DNA of 64,000 bases. Origin: Ailurus styani. Lineage: Eukaryota; Chordata; Mammalia; Carnivora; Ailuridae. Below the pieces are notes generated by a model. The model made no database searches. It had not been told where the DNA came from and saw nothing but the letters and a program-made list of their open reading frames with translations. Below are positions 58,101 through 64,000 of this stretch, one piece after another. The translations under genes were made by a program, and so were the position numbers. Where the stretch lies: NCBI GenBank assembly GCA_002007465.1, contig LNAC01000276.1:3916443-3980442 (forward strand), given 5' to 3'. The first letter of the stretch is position 1. Every line of letters starts with the position of its first letter.

Positions 58101-61100
58101 TTTTCTTTCTTAGTGTTTTTATGTAAATTGCCTTTTTCAGGAGAGAAGGTTCAAGATCTATGATGGGAGAAAGAGAAGGACAGGTGAGTCAGAAACTCCA
58201 GTTGTATCCAGTTTTGCCGTGGGGTCGGTTCTCTCTTTGGTGTGCTTTCTCCCTCCTTAGCTGAGGGGAGGTGTCGTGTGTCCTGGAGCCTCTCTCGGCT
58301 TCAACCCTGAGGTTCTGTCCGCCTCTAAAGAAGTAAATAATGCCCTGCACTCCCAGCTGAAGAGCCTTGGGCTTGGCTGGATGCTCGTGCCCTGCGCAGC
58401 TGAGGACATGCAAGTCCAGGGCTGCTTCGGAAAGCAGCTTGGTCTCTGGGCCACACCCCATGCTCTGCAGGGTTAGTGCATTAGAAAATGGGCTTGATTG
58501 GGTCCTTTTTCCTGTCTTAGATTTAGCTTGAGAACGTCCCCAAAGAGCCTTGACTTTTATGGGTTTACTTGGAAGATCAGCGTTAGGGTTAGGGAATGAG
58601 GGGAGGATGTGGTCAGGGCATCGTCGGGCAGGATTGCTGCCCCGGGGGTGTCCTTTCCCTGTGTCTAGCACAGACGGCTCTGTCCTCCCTCTTCCTGAGG
58701 GCCTGGCTGGGGCCTGCTGCCTTCCTTGGCCAGATGGAGGAGGTTCCTTTGCCCCCTCCGGGGGAATCCTCATAGGATTCCTTTTTCTCTGCTCCTGGAG
58801 GTGAATTTGAGATGCCGCTAAATGTACACCTGGTCTTCCATTTCTCTCTGGTAAATTTGAGCGCGGTGGTTAAATGTCCAGGCTCCGGAACCAGAGCCAG
58901 AGCGTCGCATCCTGGTGCCAGCACTTGGGTGGAGCGTGTGTCTCCACCTGTGAGACTGAGGGGGCTTCCTCTCCTTCGCAAGGGGGTGGGTGGAGCGGGC
59001 TGAGAGCCATGCTAGCCGGGTCCCTTGCGCACAGCTGCTGGTCACCCCGGGCTCCCTAGCCCGCCGCTAGTAGCCAGAGCGCCCCTGAAATTGAAAGGGG
59101 GTTTTTCCTCTCACACACTGCCCTAAGTAAGACACCAGTGCGCCCTGGATGGCGGGTGGGGGCGGTGGACCCAGAAGAGGAGCACTGGCCCAGGCTTTCT
59201 GGTCTTGCTGAACCCTCACACGGGTCAGTCGGTTGGATGGCAGAGCGTGGCTACACGGTGCAATACCAGGCAGAGCTAGAAATGGGCTTTGTGTGGAAAG
59301 TGTTCCTTCTCAGCTTTGTGTTTTCAGAAGGCTCCTGATAAAAGATTATTTTTTTTTAAAGATTGTATGTATTTATCAGAGCGCACGTGCACATGCAGGG
59401 GAGCAGCAGGCTCTGCCTGAGCAGGACCCCGGGGTCATGACTTGAGCCGAAGGCAGATGCTTAACCGTCTGACCACCCAGGCGCCCCGATTATTATTTAT
59501 TAAATATTTGGGTTTGTCTAAAAGTGAAGAAAGTAGTTTAAATCACAAGCTGTAGTTTTTTAATTTTTTTTTAAATTTTTTAAAAAGCTGGTGTGTTTTG
59601 AAGGTTCTTTATGGAAATGTTTTGGGTCTGATTTAAGTAGCTCTTGCTTCATTTGTCAGCATTGGCTTTCTTGGACCCTCTTGGCTTTTGATTTTGCTCC
59701 TAGAAGGACCAGTGCCGTATTTTGTCCATCTGGGACAGTTGAGGGAGATGTCTGCACACGGTTGGGAACGGGGGGCCAGAGGAAGCGAGGTGGAGGTCCG
59801 GGTGGTGAGGGCTCCGGGCAGGAGAGCATGCGCACCCTGGCCTCAGGAGGGCCTTGCTTGGTGGGTGAGGTGAGTTCGGACGGGAGTAGCAGCGGGGCGG
59901 CCGGCACACTCTGAGGGCCTTCATGACCAGGACTCCTTTCCGGGTCTTCTCACATAGAATGTGATCCTGGCACCAGTGACCCCAGGGCCACAGGTTGGAT
60001 CTGCGGGACAGTGAGAGCGGCAGTGGAGTCAGAGCCACCTCGCCAGCTCCCTGAGAGCCCCAGACGTTCTTCTGGCCTTCCGGCACACAGGGGCGGGGTG
60101 CAGGCGAAGGACGAGTGAACACTTCTTTTAAACAGCTTTTCCTAGGGGTGCCTGGGGGGCACAGTCCGTTGAGCGTCTGACTCGGTTTGGGGCTCAGTTG
60201 GTGATCTTACGGTCATGGGATGGAGCCCCGTGTGGGGGCCCACACTTAGCAGGAGTCTGCTTGGGATTCTCTCTCCCTCTGTCCTCCCCCCAACCCCAAC
60301 ACGCTCGCTCACTCTCTCACTTAAACCTTTAAAACAAAACAAGCTTTTCTCTGCCGGGGCTGTGTCTTTGTGGAGAAGCTTCTGGAAAGCTCAGGCTGCT
60401 TCTAGGGAGCAGGAAGGGGAGGCTTCCTCTTCCATCCATCCTTCAGATGGCTCCCGGAACAGGGTCAGGCATTCATGTGGCCTGTGTTTCCACAAGCAAT
60501 GCCCCAGGGCAGCTAGCGGTGGGCTGGCCAGGGGTGTCAGGTCCAGGGTGCGTGTGGTCAAGGATCCCTAGTCGCCCTTTTGTTCTGGTGGTTGTGCGAG
60601 GCTGGAGCACGGGCACCCAGCGTACGTTGTGTGTTGTTGGTGCAGGGCAGCCGCTAGGCCCAGCGCCCTTCTCTCCGTAGTGCCTGAGTTCTCTCCGCTG
60701 GGATGAGGGTGAACCTCAGCCCTCAGTTTCTCCGTTCCGTGACTCCCATTCTTCGACTTTCCTCACCAGTCCACCGGCAGACCTCGGGGATGTGGCTGTC
60801 GTGCAGGCTAAAGACTTGTGTGGCACGAGACCATGTGTCGTGTTCTGAGCTGCACTTCTGAGCTGTCGTCATTGTCATTATTAGCTTGTTGCCCCAAAGG
60901 CCTTGGGAGCAGGCTCGATACCAAAGCTTGCTTTCTCTTCTGGCTCTTTAACCTCCAGCATTACCCCGAACGCCACGGAGGACCAGAGCGCCACGGCCGG
61001 GACTCCCGCGACGGGTGGGGCGGCTACGGCTCCGACAAGAGGATGAGCGAGGGCCGGGGGCTGCCTCCTCCCCCCAGGTTTGTGTCCTGCACCCCGCTGT

Positions 61101-62039
61101 GCTTGCGCGGGCCTCCCACGCCGCTGGCTGGAAAGATGAGTCCCAGGTCCTGCTTCCCGTGGACCCCCACCACCCCTACTACTACAAAAGGCAGAGAGGG
61201 GGGGCAATCCAAATCAGAGCTGTCTTTTTCCAAGGGGCAGACGTGACTGGGGGGACCATGGCCGAAGAATAGAGGATGACCGTGCGTGGCAGGGGGCTGC
61301 TGACGGAGGCATGATAGACAGGGACCACAAGAGGTGGCAAGGTAAGGCCTGGCTCTCGGCCGGGGCTCTGTCTTGTGGAGAAGCATCTGGAAAGCTGAAG
61401 CTGCTTCTAGGGAGCAGGAAGAGCTTTCTCTGGTCTCCCCAAGACCTCGGGGTCTTTCTGGTCACTGGACCTGGGGAGGGAGGGGGAAACAGAGGAGGTT
61501 CACTCCTCTCTGCCTCGACTTAGCCAGGACAGCAGATGTGTGCAGTTCATGTGCTGATACTCGGCCGGGATCTGCGGGTTCTGGGCTGACCGGGTGGCTC
61601 GGGAAAGGGACTGGAGTCCCACGAGCCCCGTGTTGGCACTCTCGGAACTCCACGTGCTGCGCTCAGAGGCGCGGTCTGACTCGGTCTCTTGTAGGTGGCG
61701 AGAGGAGTATGTCTGGTCACTCTGGGCCGGGTCACATGATGAACCGGGGAGGAATGTCAGGGTAGGTGTTTCGCGCTGCTCGTCCCTCTTAGCGGTCTCC
61801 TCTCTGTATGTTGGCTCGCCTGGGAGAAGGTTTAGAAACCATGCCGGCCGGGCAGGCACAGGGGCGCGCAGCACAGGCTTCTGTGACCCGGGATCCGTGT
61901 TGGTCGTAGGCGCGGCAGCTTCGCCCCCGGTGGGGCCTCGCGGGGCCACGTGATCCCACGCGGTGGAATGCAGGGGGGCTTTGGAGGACAGAACCGGGGG
62001 AGCCGACCCAACGACACCCGCTTCACTCGCCGCTACTGA
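25989..62039 (+). CDS. SAFB2: Scaffold attachment factor B family gene, plus strand, complete: SAFB-type N terminus joined to SAFB2-type C terminus
   Basis: Twenty-one coding exons, all GT-AG, join into one 2751-nt frame (916 residues plus TGA): 25989-26177, 29327-29411, 40949-41013, 41096-41302, 44007-44069, 47093-47120, 48066-48576, 49000-49049, 49868-49962, 51646-51795, 51874-51956, 52277-52416, 52589-52677, 54413-54519, 56405-56695, 57797-57934, 58141-58183, 60959-61077, 61241-61341, 61695-61761 and 61910-62039. Domains: SAP 31-63, acidic region 64-399, RRM about 406-484 (RNP2 FWVSGL, RNP1 CYGFVTM), Lys/Glu-rich linker 485-585, Arg/Glu helix about 620-718, Gly/Arg-rich tail 719-916 ending FTRRY. 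The length is close to human SAFB (915, from memory). Residues 1-212 match SAFB and 383-916 match SAFB2. The ATG was chosen because it opens the conserved MAETL start, just upstream of the SAP domain. The symbol follows the C-terminal majority. Confidence 0.9.
28498..28683 (+). mobile_element. CAN-SINE, forward
   Basis: Full head and 'tcaaataaataaaaaaaatc' tail in intron 1 of the plus gene. Confidence 0.9.
29327..29411 (+). CDS. SAFB: Plus gene exon 2 (SAFB-type)
   Basis: 85 nt. Encodes [20 protein letters not shown] and KTSKRSSK plus one base. [19 protein letters not shown] matches the remembered human SAFB residue for residue. Acceptor CTTTAG, donor GTATGA. It is followed by the 11.5-kb, SINE-packed intron 2. 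Confidence 0.93.
30121..30320 (-). mobile_element. CAN-SINE, reverse
   Basis: A T-run, 'aagattttatttatttgtcag', then head complement 'gagccacccaggcaccc'. Confidence 0.9.
30858..31048 (-). mobile_element. CAN-SINE, reverse
   Basis: 'taaagattttcatttgtcag' through 'gagccacccagacatccca', in plus intron 2. Confidence 0.85.
31198..31415 (+). mobile_element. CAN-SINE, forward
   Basis: 'gttcctgggtggctcagttg' head with 'aaataaaatctttt' tail. It lies 75 bp from the next, oppositely oriented copy. Confidence 0.85.
31490..31694 (-). mobile_element. CAN-SINE, reverse
   Basis: Near full length, ends 'gagccacccaggtgccc'; forms an inverted pair with 31198-31415. Confidence 0.9.
31958..32140 (-). mobile_element. 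CAN-SINE, reverse, diverged
   Basis: 'ttttaatattttatttgag' through 'gagtcacccaggtgccc'. Confidence 0.8.
32277..32485 (-). mobile_element. CAN-SINE, reverse
   Basis: 'ttttaagattttatttaatt' through 'gagccacccaggggcccc'. Confidence 0.85.
32874..33060 (+). mobile_element. CAN-SINE, forward
   Basis: 'ggggcacctgggtggctcag' head and an 'aaaaatctttttt' tail. Confidence 0.85.
33645..33854 (-). mobile_element. CAN-SINE, reverse
   Basis: A T-run, then 'aaagattttatttatttgac', to 'gagccacccaggcgccc'. Confidence 0.9.
33915..34110 (+). mobile_element. CAN-SINE, forward, with long A-tail
   Basis: Full-length head and body followed by an A-rich tail to about 34159. It lies 60 bp from the reverse copy at 33645-33854. 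Confidence 0.9.
34105..34159. repeat. Long A-rich tract
   Basis: SINE tail expanded into two long A runs separated by TTTT. Confidence 0.9.
35855..35956 (+). mobile_element. Older CAN-SINE, forward
   Basis: 'gttgcctggctggcttag' head with 'ttcaagccccatgttgag'; diverged copy abutted by a reverse SINE. Confidence 0.65.
35957..36151 (-). mobile_element. CAN-SINE, reverse
   Basis: 'aatattttatttatttgaat' through 'gagccacccaggcacccc'. Confidence 0.85.
37371..37548 (-). mobile_element. CAN-SINE, reverse, with target-site duplication
   Basis: Flanked by 'aagactaaatgttct' on both sides, a clean 15-bp target-site duplication. Confidence 0.9.
38133..38318 (+). mobile_element. CAN-SINE, forward, with target-site duplication
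   Basis: 'ggggtgcctgggtggctcag' head; 'tatggaaaaatcag' occurs on both sides. Confidence 0.88.
39301..39462 (-). mobile_element. CAN-SINE, reverse, head-truncated
   Basis: Tail and body are present but the copy stops at 'gaaggcagaggcc' without the usual 'gagccacccagg' head. Confidence 0.8.
39795..39980 (-). mobile_element. CAN-SINE, reverse, diverged
   Basis: 'ttttaaaggttttatttatt' to 'gagccctccaggcgctct'. Confidence 0.8.
40180..40367 (-). mobile_element. CAN-SINE, reverse
   Basis: Near full length, immediately next to another copy in the same orientation. Confidence 0.88.
40381..40601 (-). mobile_element. CAN-SINE, reverse, with target-site duplication
   Basis: 'tgccccatgtttct' flanks both ends; inserted beside the older copy at 40180-40367. 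Confidence 0.9.
40949..41013 (+). CDS. SAFB: Plus gene exon 3 (SAFB-type)
   Basis: 65 nt. Encodes (G)[19 protein letters not shown] and [21 protein letters not shown] is SAFB-type; the minus gene has [19 protein letters not shown]. Acceptor CTTCAG, donor GTATGT. The next intron is 82 nt. Confidence 0.93.
41096..41302 (+). CDS. SAFB: Plus gene exon 4, acidic region (SAFB-type)
   Basis: 207 nt, 69 codons. It starts [20 protein letters not shown], contains [13 protein letters not shown] and an Asp run, then [20 protein letters not shown] at the end. The donor GTAGGTAAC has tandem GTs as in the minus gene; the first keeps frame. Intron 4 (41303-44006) contains MIR-like pieces. Confidence 0.93.
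41756..41960. mobile_element. MIR-like SINE fragment
   Basis: 'tttattgaattctgtttgcc' followed by 'ggaaatcggggaataaagag' fits an MIR in plus intron 4. Confidence 0.5.
42580..42690. mobile_element. MIR-like SINE fragment
   Basis: 'ctgtgaccttgggcaaatta' and 'cttaacctctctggacctc' are the MIR core on the opposite reading. Confidence 0.6.
44007..44069 (+). CDS. SAFB: Plus gene exon 5 (SAFB-type)
   Basis: 63 nt, 21 codons: [20 protein letters not shown] and Gln. This matches human SAFB from memory with one change. Acceptor TTACAG, donor GTAAAT. Intron 5 (44070-47092) holds an inverted pair of CAN-SINEs. Confidence 0.93.
45131..45342 (+). mobile_element. CAN-SINE, forward, with target-site duplication
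   Basis: 'aaagggagaaatac' flanks both sides; recent copy in plus intron 5. Confidence 0.92.
45450..45649 (-). mobile_element. CAN-SINE, reverse, with target-site duplication
   Basis: 'gatttttggcttta' flanks both sides; inverted relative to the copy 108 bp upstream. Confidence 0.92.
47093..47120 (+). CDS. SAFB: Plus gene exon 6 (SAFB-type microexon)
   Basis: 28 nt encoding EIEEPSLEP plus one base of Glu. Acceptor TTGCAG, donor GTACTG. This is the last SAFB-specific exon before the shared exon 7. Intron 6 is 47121-48065, and its last 219 bases belong to the near-identical inverted repeat. Confidence 0.91.
47847..48716 (+). repeat. Near-identical inverted repeat spanning exon 7, right copy
   Basis: Inverted partner of 16073-16942, about 31 kb away. 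After 48716 the copies diverge at once: 'ctttgtttatttt' here against 'cgttgtgtatttt' on the left. The sharp edges mark a gene-conversion or recombination tract, not the age of the whole duplication. Confidence 0.9.
48066..48576 (+). CDS. Plus gene exon 7, shared acidic exon identical to minus exon 7
   Basis: 511 nt with the same borders and phases as its minus-strand copy and the same translation ([14 protein letters not shown] at the start, GADQKM at the end). The flanking introns are also nearly identical on both sides. The exon carries the acidic [17 protein letters not shown] stretch and the VVKREP motif. Intron 7 is 48577-48999. Confidence 0.95.
49000..49049 (+). CDS. SAFB2: Plus gene exon 8 (SAFB2-type)
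   Basis: 50 nt encoding (S)[16 protein letters not shown] plus one base. [15 protein letters not shown] is the SAFB2 form from memory of the human protein. This is the first exon after the switch. Acceptor CTCTAG, donor GTAGGT. Intron 8 is 49050-49867. Confidence 0.92.
49868..49962 (+). CDS. SAFB2: Plus gene exon 9, start of the RRM (SAFB2-type)
   Basis: 95 nt encoding (G)[18 protein letters not shown] and [25 protein letters not shown] is SAFB2-type. It is 6 nt shorter than the minus partner. Acceptor AAATAG, donor GTAAGA. Intron 9 (49963-51645) includes a 17-bp tandem repeat. Confidence 0.93.
51193..51260. repeat. 17-bp tandem repeat, four copies
   Basis: Unit 'gccagagtgctcgcact'; the first copy has one change (agaat). 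It lies in plus intron 9, about 390 bp upstream of exon 10. Confidence 0.95.
51646..51795 (+). CDS. SAFB2: Plus gene exon 10, RRM core (SAFB2-type)
   Basis: 150 nt, 50 codons: [20 protein letters not shown] (RNP1), then [20 protein letters not shown] and [23 protein letters not shown] is SAFB2-type. The acceptor is TTTGAG, a GAG site as in many strong-tract introns. The next intron is 78 nt. Confidence 0.93.
51874..51956 (+). CDS. SAFB2: Plus gene exon 11 (SAFB2-type)
   Basis: 83 nt encoding [20 protein letters not shown] and EKPSTSD plus two bases. The KKTSEKRE and [10 protein letters not shown] blocks resemble SAFB2. Acceptor TTTCAG, donor GTAATG. Intron 11 is 51957-52276. Confidence 0.92.
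52277..52416 (+). CDS. SAFB2: Plus gene exon 12, Lys/Asp-rich segment (SAFB2-type)
   Basis: 140 nt encoding (R)[19 protein letters not shown], then [20 protein letters not shown] and [30 protein letters not shown] is a SAFB2 signature. Acceptor TTCTAG, donor GTATTG. Intron 12 is 172 nt. Confidence 0.93.
52589..52677 (+). CDS. SAFB2: Plus gene exon 13 (SAFB2-type)
   Basis: 89 nt encoding (G)[19 protein letters not shown] and [17 protein letters not shown] and [16 protein letters not shown] are SAFB2 forms. Acceptor TTGTAG, donor GTGAGT. Intron 13 is 52678-54412; no repeat was confidently recognised there. Confidence 0.93.
54413..54519 (+). CDS. SAFB2: Plus gene exon 14 (SAFB2-type)
   Basis: 107 nt encoding [20 protein letters not shown] and [15 protein letters not shown] plus two bases. 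[21 protein letters not shown] is SAFB2-type. Acceptor AACCAG, donor GTGAGT. Intron 14 (54520-56404) has a reverse CAN-SINE at 54876-55056. Confidence 0.93.
54876..55056 (-). mobile_element. CAN-SINE, reverse, diverged
   Basis: 'ttttttaagattgattaggg' to 'gagccccccaggcttccc', in plus intron 14. Confidence 0.75.
56405..56695 (+). CDS. SAFB2: Plus gene exon 15, Arg/Glu-rich helix (SAFB2-type)
   Basis: 291 nt encoding (R)[18 protein letters not shown] and long RERE repeats including [18 protein letters not shown], then the conserved [18 protein letters not shown] block. A charged single helix or coiled coil is expected. Its last 111 nt and the first 33 nt of the next intron are identical to the minus gene. 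Intron 15 is 56696-57796. Confidence 0.93.
56585..56728 (+). repeat. Identical inverted tract at the end of exon 15, right copy
   Basis: Partner of 2023-2166. Upstream exon sequence differs at many sites, so the identity is local. Identity of intron bases, which have no coding constraint, points to recent conversion. Confidence 0.85.
57797..57934 (+). CDS. SAFB2: Plus gene exon 16 (SAFB2-type)
   Basis: 138 nt encoding (R)[18 protein letters not shown] and [20 protein letters not shown], then YPDHSVD plus two bases. [20 protein letters not shown] is SAFB2-type. Acceptor TTCCAG, donor GTCAGC. The next intron is 206 nt. Confidence 0.93.
58141..58183 (+). CDS. SAFB2: Plus gene exon 17 (SAFB2-type)
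   Basis: 43 nt encoding (R)[14 protein letters not shown]. Acceptor TTTCAG, donor GTGAGT; phase 2 in, phase 0 out. Intron 17 (58184-60958) holds a CAN-SINE on each strand (59349-59487 and 60144-60345). Confidence 0.91.
59349..59487 (-). mobile_element. CAN-SINE, reverse, internally shortened
   Basis: 'ttttaaagattgtatgtatt' to 'accacccaggcgcccc', in plus intron 17. Confidence 0.8.
60144..60345 (+). mobile_element. CAN-SINE, forward, diverged
   Basis: 'ggggtgcctggggggcacag' head with an A-rich end. 'agcttttc' on both sides may be a short target-site duplication. Confidence 0.8.
60349..60420 (+). repeat. Direct repeat copy A near the 3' end of the plus gene
   Basis: Resembles 61353-61426: both share 'gtggagaagc', 'tctggaaagct' and 'ctgcttctagggagcaggaa'. 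It lies in intron 17 just after a CAN-SINE. Confidence 0.8.
60959..61077 (+). CDS. SAFB2: Plus gene exon 18, start of the Gly/Arg-rich tail (SAFB2-type)
   Basis: 119 nt encoding [20 protein letters not shown], then [19 protein letters not shown] and two bases of Arg. [18 protein letters not shown] and [14 protein letters not shown] fit SAFB2. Acceptor CTCCAG, donor GTTTGT. The next intron is 163 nt. Confidence 0.93.
61241..61341 (+). CDS. SAFB2: Plus gene exon 19 (SAFB2-type)
   Basis: 101 nt encoding (R)[19 protein letters not shown] and [14 protein letters not shown] plus one base. This matches the SAFB2 tail closely from memory. Acceptor GGGCAG, donor GTAAGG. Intron 19 (61342-61694) begins with a segment that resembles sequence 1 kb upstream. 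Confidence 0.92.
61353..61426 (+). repeat. Direct repeat copy B near the 3' end of the plus gene
   Basis: Partner of 60349-60420, beginning about 11 bases after the exon 19 donor. Roughly 85% similar by eye. Confidence 0.8.
61695..61761 (+). CDS. SAFB2: Plus gene exon 20 (SAFB2-type)
   Basis: 67 nt encoding (G)[19 protein letters not shown] and MS plus two bases of Gly. Acceptor TTGTAG, donor GTAGGT. The next intron is 148 nt. Confidence 0.92.
61910..62039 (+). CDS. SAFB2: Plus gene exon 21, Gly/Arg-rich C terminus and stop (SAFB2-type)
   Basis: 130 nt of coding sequence: (G)[18 protein letters not shown], then [20 protein letters not shown] and TRRY, ending in TGA at 62037-62039. The RGG-like tail and FTRRY terminus are conserved in the family. 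Acceptor CGTAG. Confidence 0.94.
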
Positions 62040-62225
62040 GTGCTTGGATCCCTGTGTTCTGTCAGTGGCTACACGAGTATGTTCTGTTAGGAGTTCTCTT
62101 AAACTGTGTACAATAATTTTTTTTATCTGCTGCCATATTGTAGCTCAATACAATGTGAATGTTTTTGTGTTTTTTTGTTTTGTTTTGTTTTGTTTTTGTA
62201 ATAAATGTGTTTCTGTTCACATACC
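62040..62225 (+). other. SAFB2: 3' untranslated region of the plus gene
   Basis: A short 3' UTR of about 185 nt with a (TTTTG)n-like run at about 62170-62197 before the poly(A) signal. The end is estimated from the signal position and is not directly visible. Confidence 0.7.
62200..62205 (+). terminator. Poly(A) signal AATAAA of the plus gene
   Basis: A canonical AATAAA lies 161 bases after the stop codon and is followed by T-rich and GT-containing sequence (TGTGTTTCTG). Cleavage is expected about 15-30 bases downstream. Confidence 0.85.
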
Positions 62226-62454
62226 CTTTACTTAAAGTATTTTCTCTTTTTATTTTACCTCCTTGTGTGAGTTATACTTGGCATTGCTGAGCCATGGCTG
62301 TTCCTTCAGGGAAAGACGGAAGGGGCAGCTTTAAGGGGCTGTTAGGGTTTCCAGAAGCCTTTTGCTGACAGCGCACCCTCCTGGGCCCTTCGCCGTACTT
62401 GTGGTGTTTCTGTCCCCCGCGCCCAGCCCTTGCTGAACGGGCTGCTCTGCTTTT

Positions 62455-62660
62455 CTTTTAATGTAAAATACACAGAACATGGAATTTCCCACTCTAACCA
62501 CTTCTACGAGTATAGCTGGGCGGCGTTTGTCACCGTCACTGGCCTTTGTCTTTAGAACCTTCCGTTTTCCCCGACCCCAACTGTCCCCGGTCCACACACC
62601 CCCGCCCCCACACTCCCCATCCGCTCCCTGAGTCTGGCTTTTGACTCCTAGGATGTGCTA
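62455..62660. mobile_element. Possible old LINE fragment
   Basis: 'aaaatacacagaacatggaa' and 'tttcccactctaaccacttc' resemble a common mammalian L1-derived stretch. Weak evidence. Confidence 0.3.
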
Positions 62661-62827
62661 AGCGAAAGTGCATCCCAGTGGGTAAGACCTGACAGCCTCC
62701 CTGCGGCTGTGGCCGTAGCGTTGGGAGGGAGTCGGGTCCACCTGTGTAGGGGAGCCGTGACGACCGGATGCCTGCTGCCTCTTGCTCTCTGGAGACGAGC
62801 TGGGTGCCTCCCTCTCTAAGCTCCATC

Positions 62828-63030
62828 TTTTTTTTTTTTTTAAGATTTTATTTATTTATTTGACACAGAGAGAGAGAGATTACAAGTAGGCAGAGAGGCA
62901 GGCAGAGAGAGAGGAGGAAGTAGGCTCCCCGCTGAGCAGGGAGCCCGATGCGGGCCTCGATCCCAGGACCCTGGGATCATGACCTGAGCCGAAGGCAGAG
63001 GCTTTAACCCACTGAGCCACCCAGGCGCCC
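62828..63030 (-). mobile_element. CAN-SINE, reverse
   Basis: Near full length in the intergenic sequence; 'taagctccatctt' appears on both sides, a likely target-site duplication. Confidence 0.9.
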
Positions 63031-63118
63031 TAAGCTCCATCTTTGACACATGAGAGTGGAGTCCAGCCTTGTCTGGGGCAAGACAGGTGACCCAGCCTTC
63101 AGACTCTGGTGGGCCAAA

Positions 63119-63560
63119 TAACCCCCTCCTGCAGGGGCCAGAGGGGTCCCCGCCCTAGTCCCTGGAACTTGTACAAAGCACCTGACGTGGCAAAAGGGGC
63201 TTTGCAGCCGGGATTCAGTTAAGGACCTTGAGCTGGAGAATTATCCAGGTTCCCTGGGTGGGCCCAGGGTCGTCGGGAACAGGGAGGCCGCAGAGCCAGA
63301 GGAGGGGTGGACAGGAAGACTGCGGCTGGCTTTGAAGATGAAGGGGCTCTCTTGCCAAGGAGTGCAGTGGCCTCCTGAAGCTGGACAAAGCCAAAACGGT
63401 AACTCCCCCTGGAGCTTCCAGAAAGAGCCAGCCCTGTCCACGCCTGCATTTAGCCCAGCAAGACGCATGTTGGAATAATGGCTTCCAGATCTGTGATAAC
63501 AATCAGTGTGTGTGGTTTCAAGCCCCTGAATCTGGGCCTTGTCACAGGAGACTACTACAA
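63119..63560 (+). mobile_element. Likely MaLR/ERVL-type LTR remnant
   Basis: 'gtggcaaaaggggctttgca', 'ttatccaggttccctgggtg' and 'ggctttgaagatgaaggggc', then 'tttagcccagcaagacgcat', follow the order of MLT1-like LTRs. Non-coding and old; the subfamily is not certain. Confidence 0.5.
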
Positions 63561-64000
63561 CCTCCCAGGGCGGTGGCGGTCAGCTGGGATGACTCCCCCG
63601 AGGACAGACACCTGTAGCTCTCCGACTAGGGGAACAGGGTGCTGCTGGGGTTTCGGGCTGGAGGCAGGGACGCTGCTCAACACCTACAGTGCCTGAGGTT
63701 GGTCCCAAGCCTGTGTGTTACCGAGGTGGGGCGATCCTGCCCTGAAGGGACCGCCCACAGGGCAGTCAGGAGGCCCAGAGGGGGGTCGCGGCTGGCACTG
63801 GGCAGGCCCAGCAGGAGTCAGGACGGCCAGGTGAAAGGGTGCGGGAGCACTGTGCCAAGGCCAGTGGTGAACACCAGCTGTGTCCTGGGACTGGAGGGCC
63901 CCTCAGAGGAGTCTGGCCCCAAGGAGAGGGCAATAGGGAGCCACAGAAGGTTTCTGACGGGGACGGTGACACGGTCAGACTTGGACCTGGGGAAGTAGTT

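Larger units (their letters stand above)
62226..64000. other. Intergenic sequence downstream of the plus gene
   Basis: No exon or RNA gene was recognised on either strand. It contains a possible old LINE piece (about 62455-62660), a reverse CAN-SINE (62828-63030) and a likely MaLR-type LTR remnant (about 63119-63560). The remainder is GC-rich and unassigned. Confidence 0.55.

Noticed and set aside
58583..58596. Telomere-like 'gttagggttaggg'
   Set aside because: Only two units; too short to be an interstitial telomeric repeat.
981..62039. Processed pseudogene or retrocopy as an explanation for one paralog
   Set aside because: Both copies keep the same intron positions and phases, intact frames and good splice sites, so both are genomic duplicates.
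1..64000. CRISPR array, operon or other bacterial or phage system
   Set aside because: The window is mammalian: spliced genes, a CpG-island promoter, carnivoran SINEs and old mammalian repeats. No spaced direct-repeat array was seen.

Overview
This is nuclear DNA from a carnivoran, most likely a mustelid. It carries dozens of tRNA-derived CAN-SINE copies (heads reading 'gcgcctgggtggctcag', or their reverse complements), a CpG-rich promoter and GT-AG introns. It holds one locus: the two paralogous scaffold attachment factor B genes, SAFB and SAFB2, arranged head to head around a shared bidirectional CpG-island promoter at about 25.0-26.7 kb. Both encode nuclear RNA/DNA-binding proteins with a SAP domain, an acidic middle, an RRM, a long Arg/Glu helix and a Gly/Arg tail.

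Layout. The minus-strand gene starts at 25507 and runs left. Sixteen coding exons are visible (783 complete codons) and its C-terminal exons lie beyond base 1. The plus-strand gene starts at 25989 and is complete: 21 coding exons ending with TGA at 62037-62039 and AATAAA at 62200. I joined all exons by frame; the plus gene gives 916 codons plus stop. Exon phases agree at all sixteen comparable exons, and many lengths are identical (65, 63, 28, 511, 50, 150 and 291 nt), as expected for an old inverted duplication. Bases 62226-64000 are intergenic, with old repeats and one CAN-SINE. No RNA gene, CRISPR array or further protein gene was found.

Main finding. Compared with the human proteins as I remember them, the two genes appear to have exchanged halves. 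The minus gene has a SAFB2-type N terminus (exons 1-6) and a SAFB-type RRM and C terminus (exons 8-16). The plus gene has a SAFB-type N terminus and a SAFB2-type C terminus. The switch falls at exon 7, inside an inverted repeat of about 870 bp in which I saw one mismatch (16073-16942 versus 47847-48716). One inversion of the roughly 31-kb interior, which carries the promoter and both N-terminal halves, explains the whole pattern. It is either a real recombination event that makes two chimeric genes, or an assembly misorientation across the repeat. Two single-N positions (23156, 23225) flanking a duplicated SINE tail show that the assembly is imperfect inside this interval.

Other structure. 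A second inverted identical tract of 144 bp spans the end of exon 15 in both genes. The promoter is roughly a dyad centred near 25.75 kb, with paired YY1-like and NRF1-like sites. Intron 2 of the plus gene holds about 17 CAN-SINEs in 10.5 kb.
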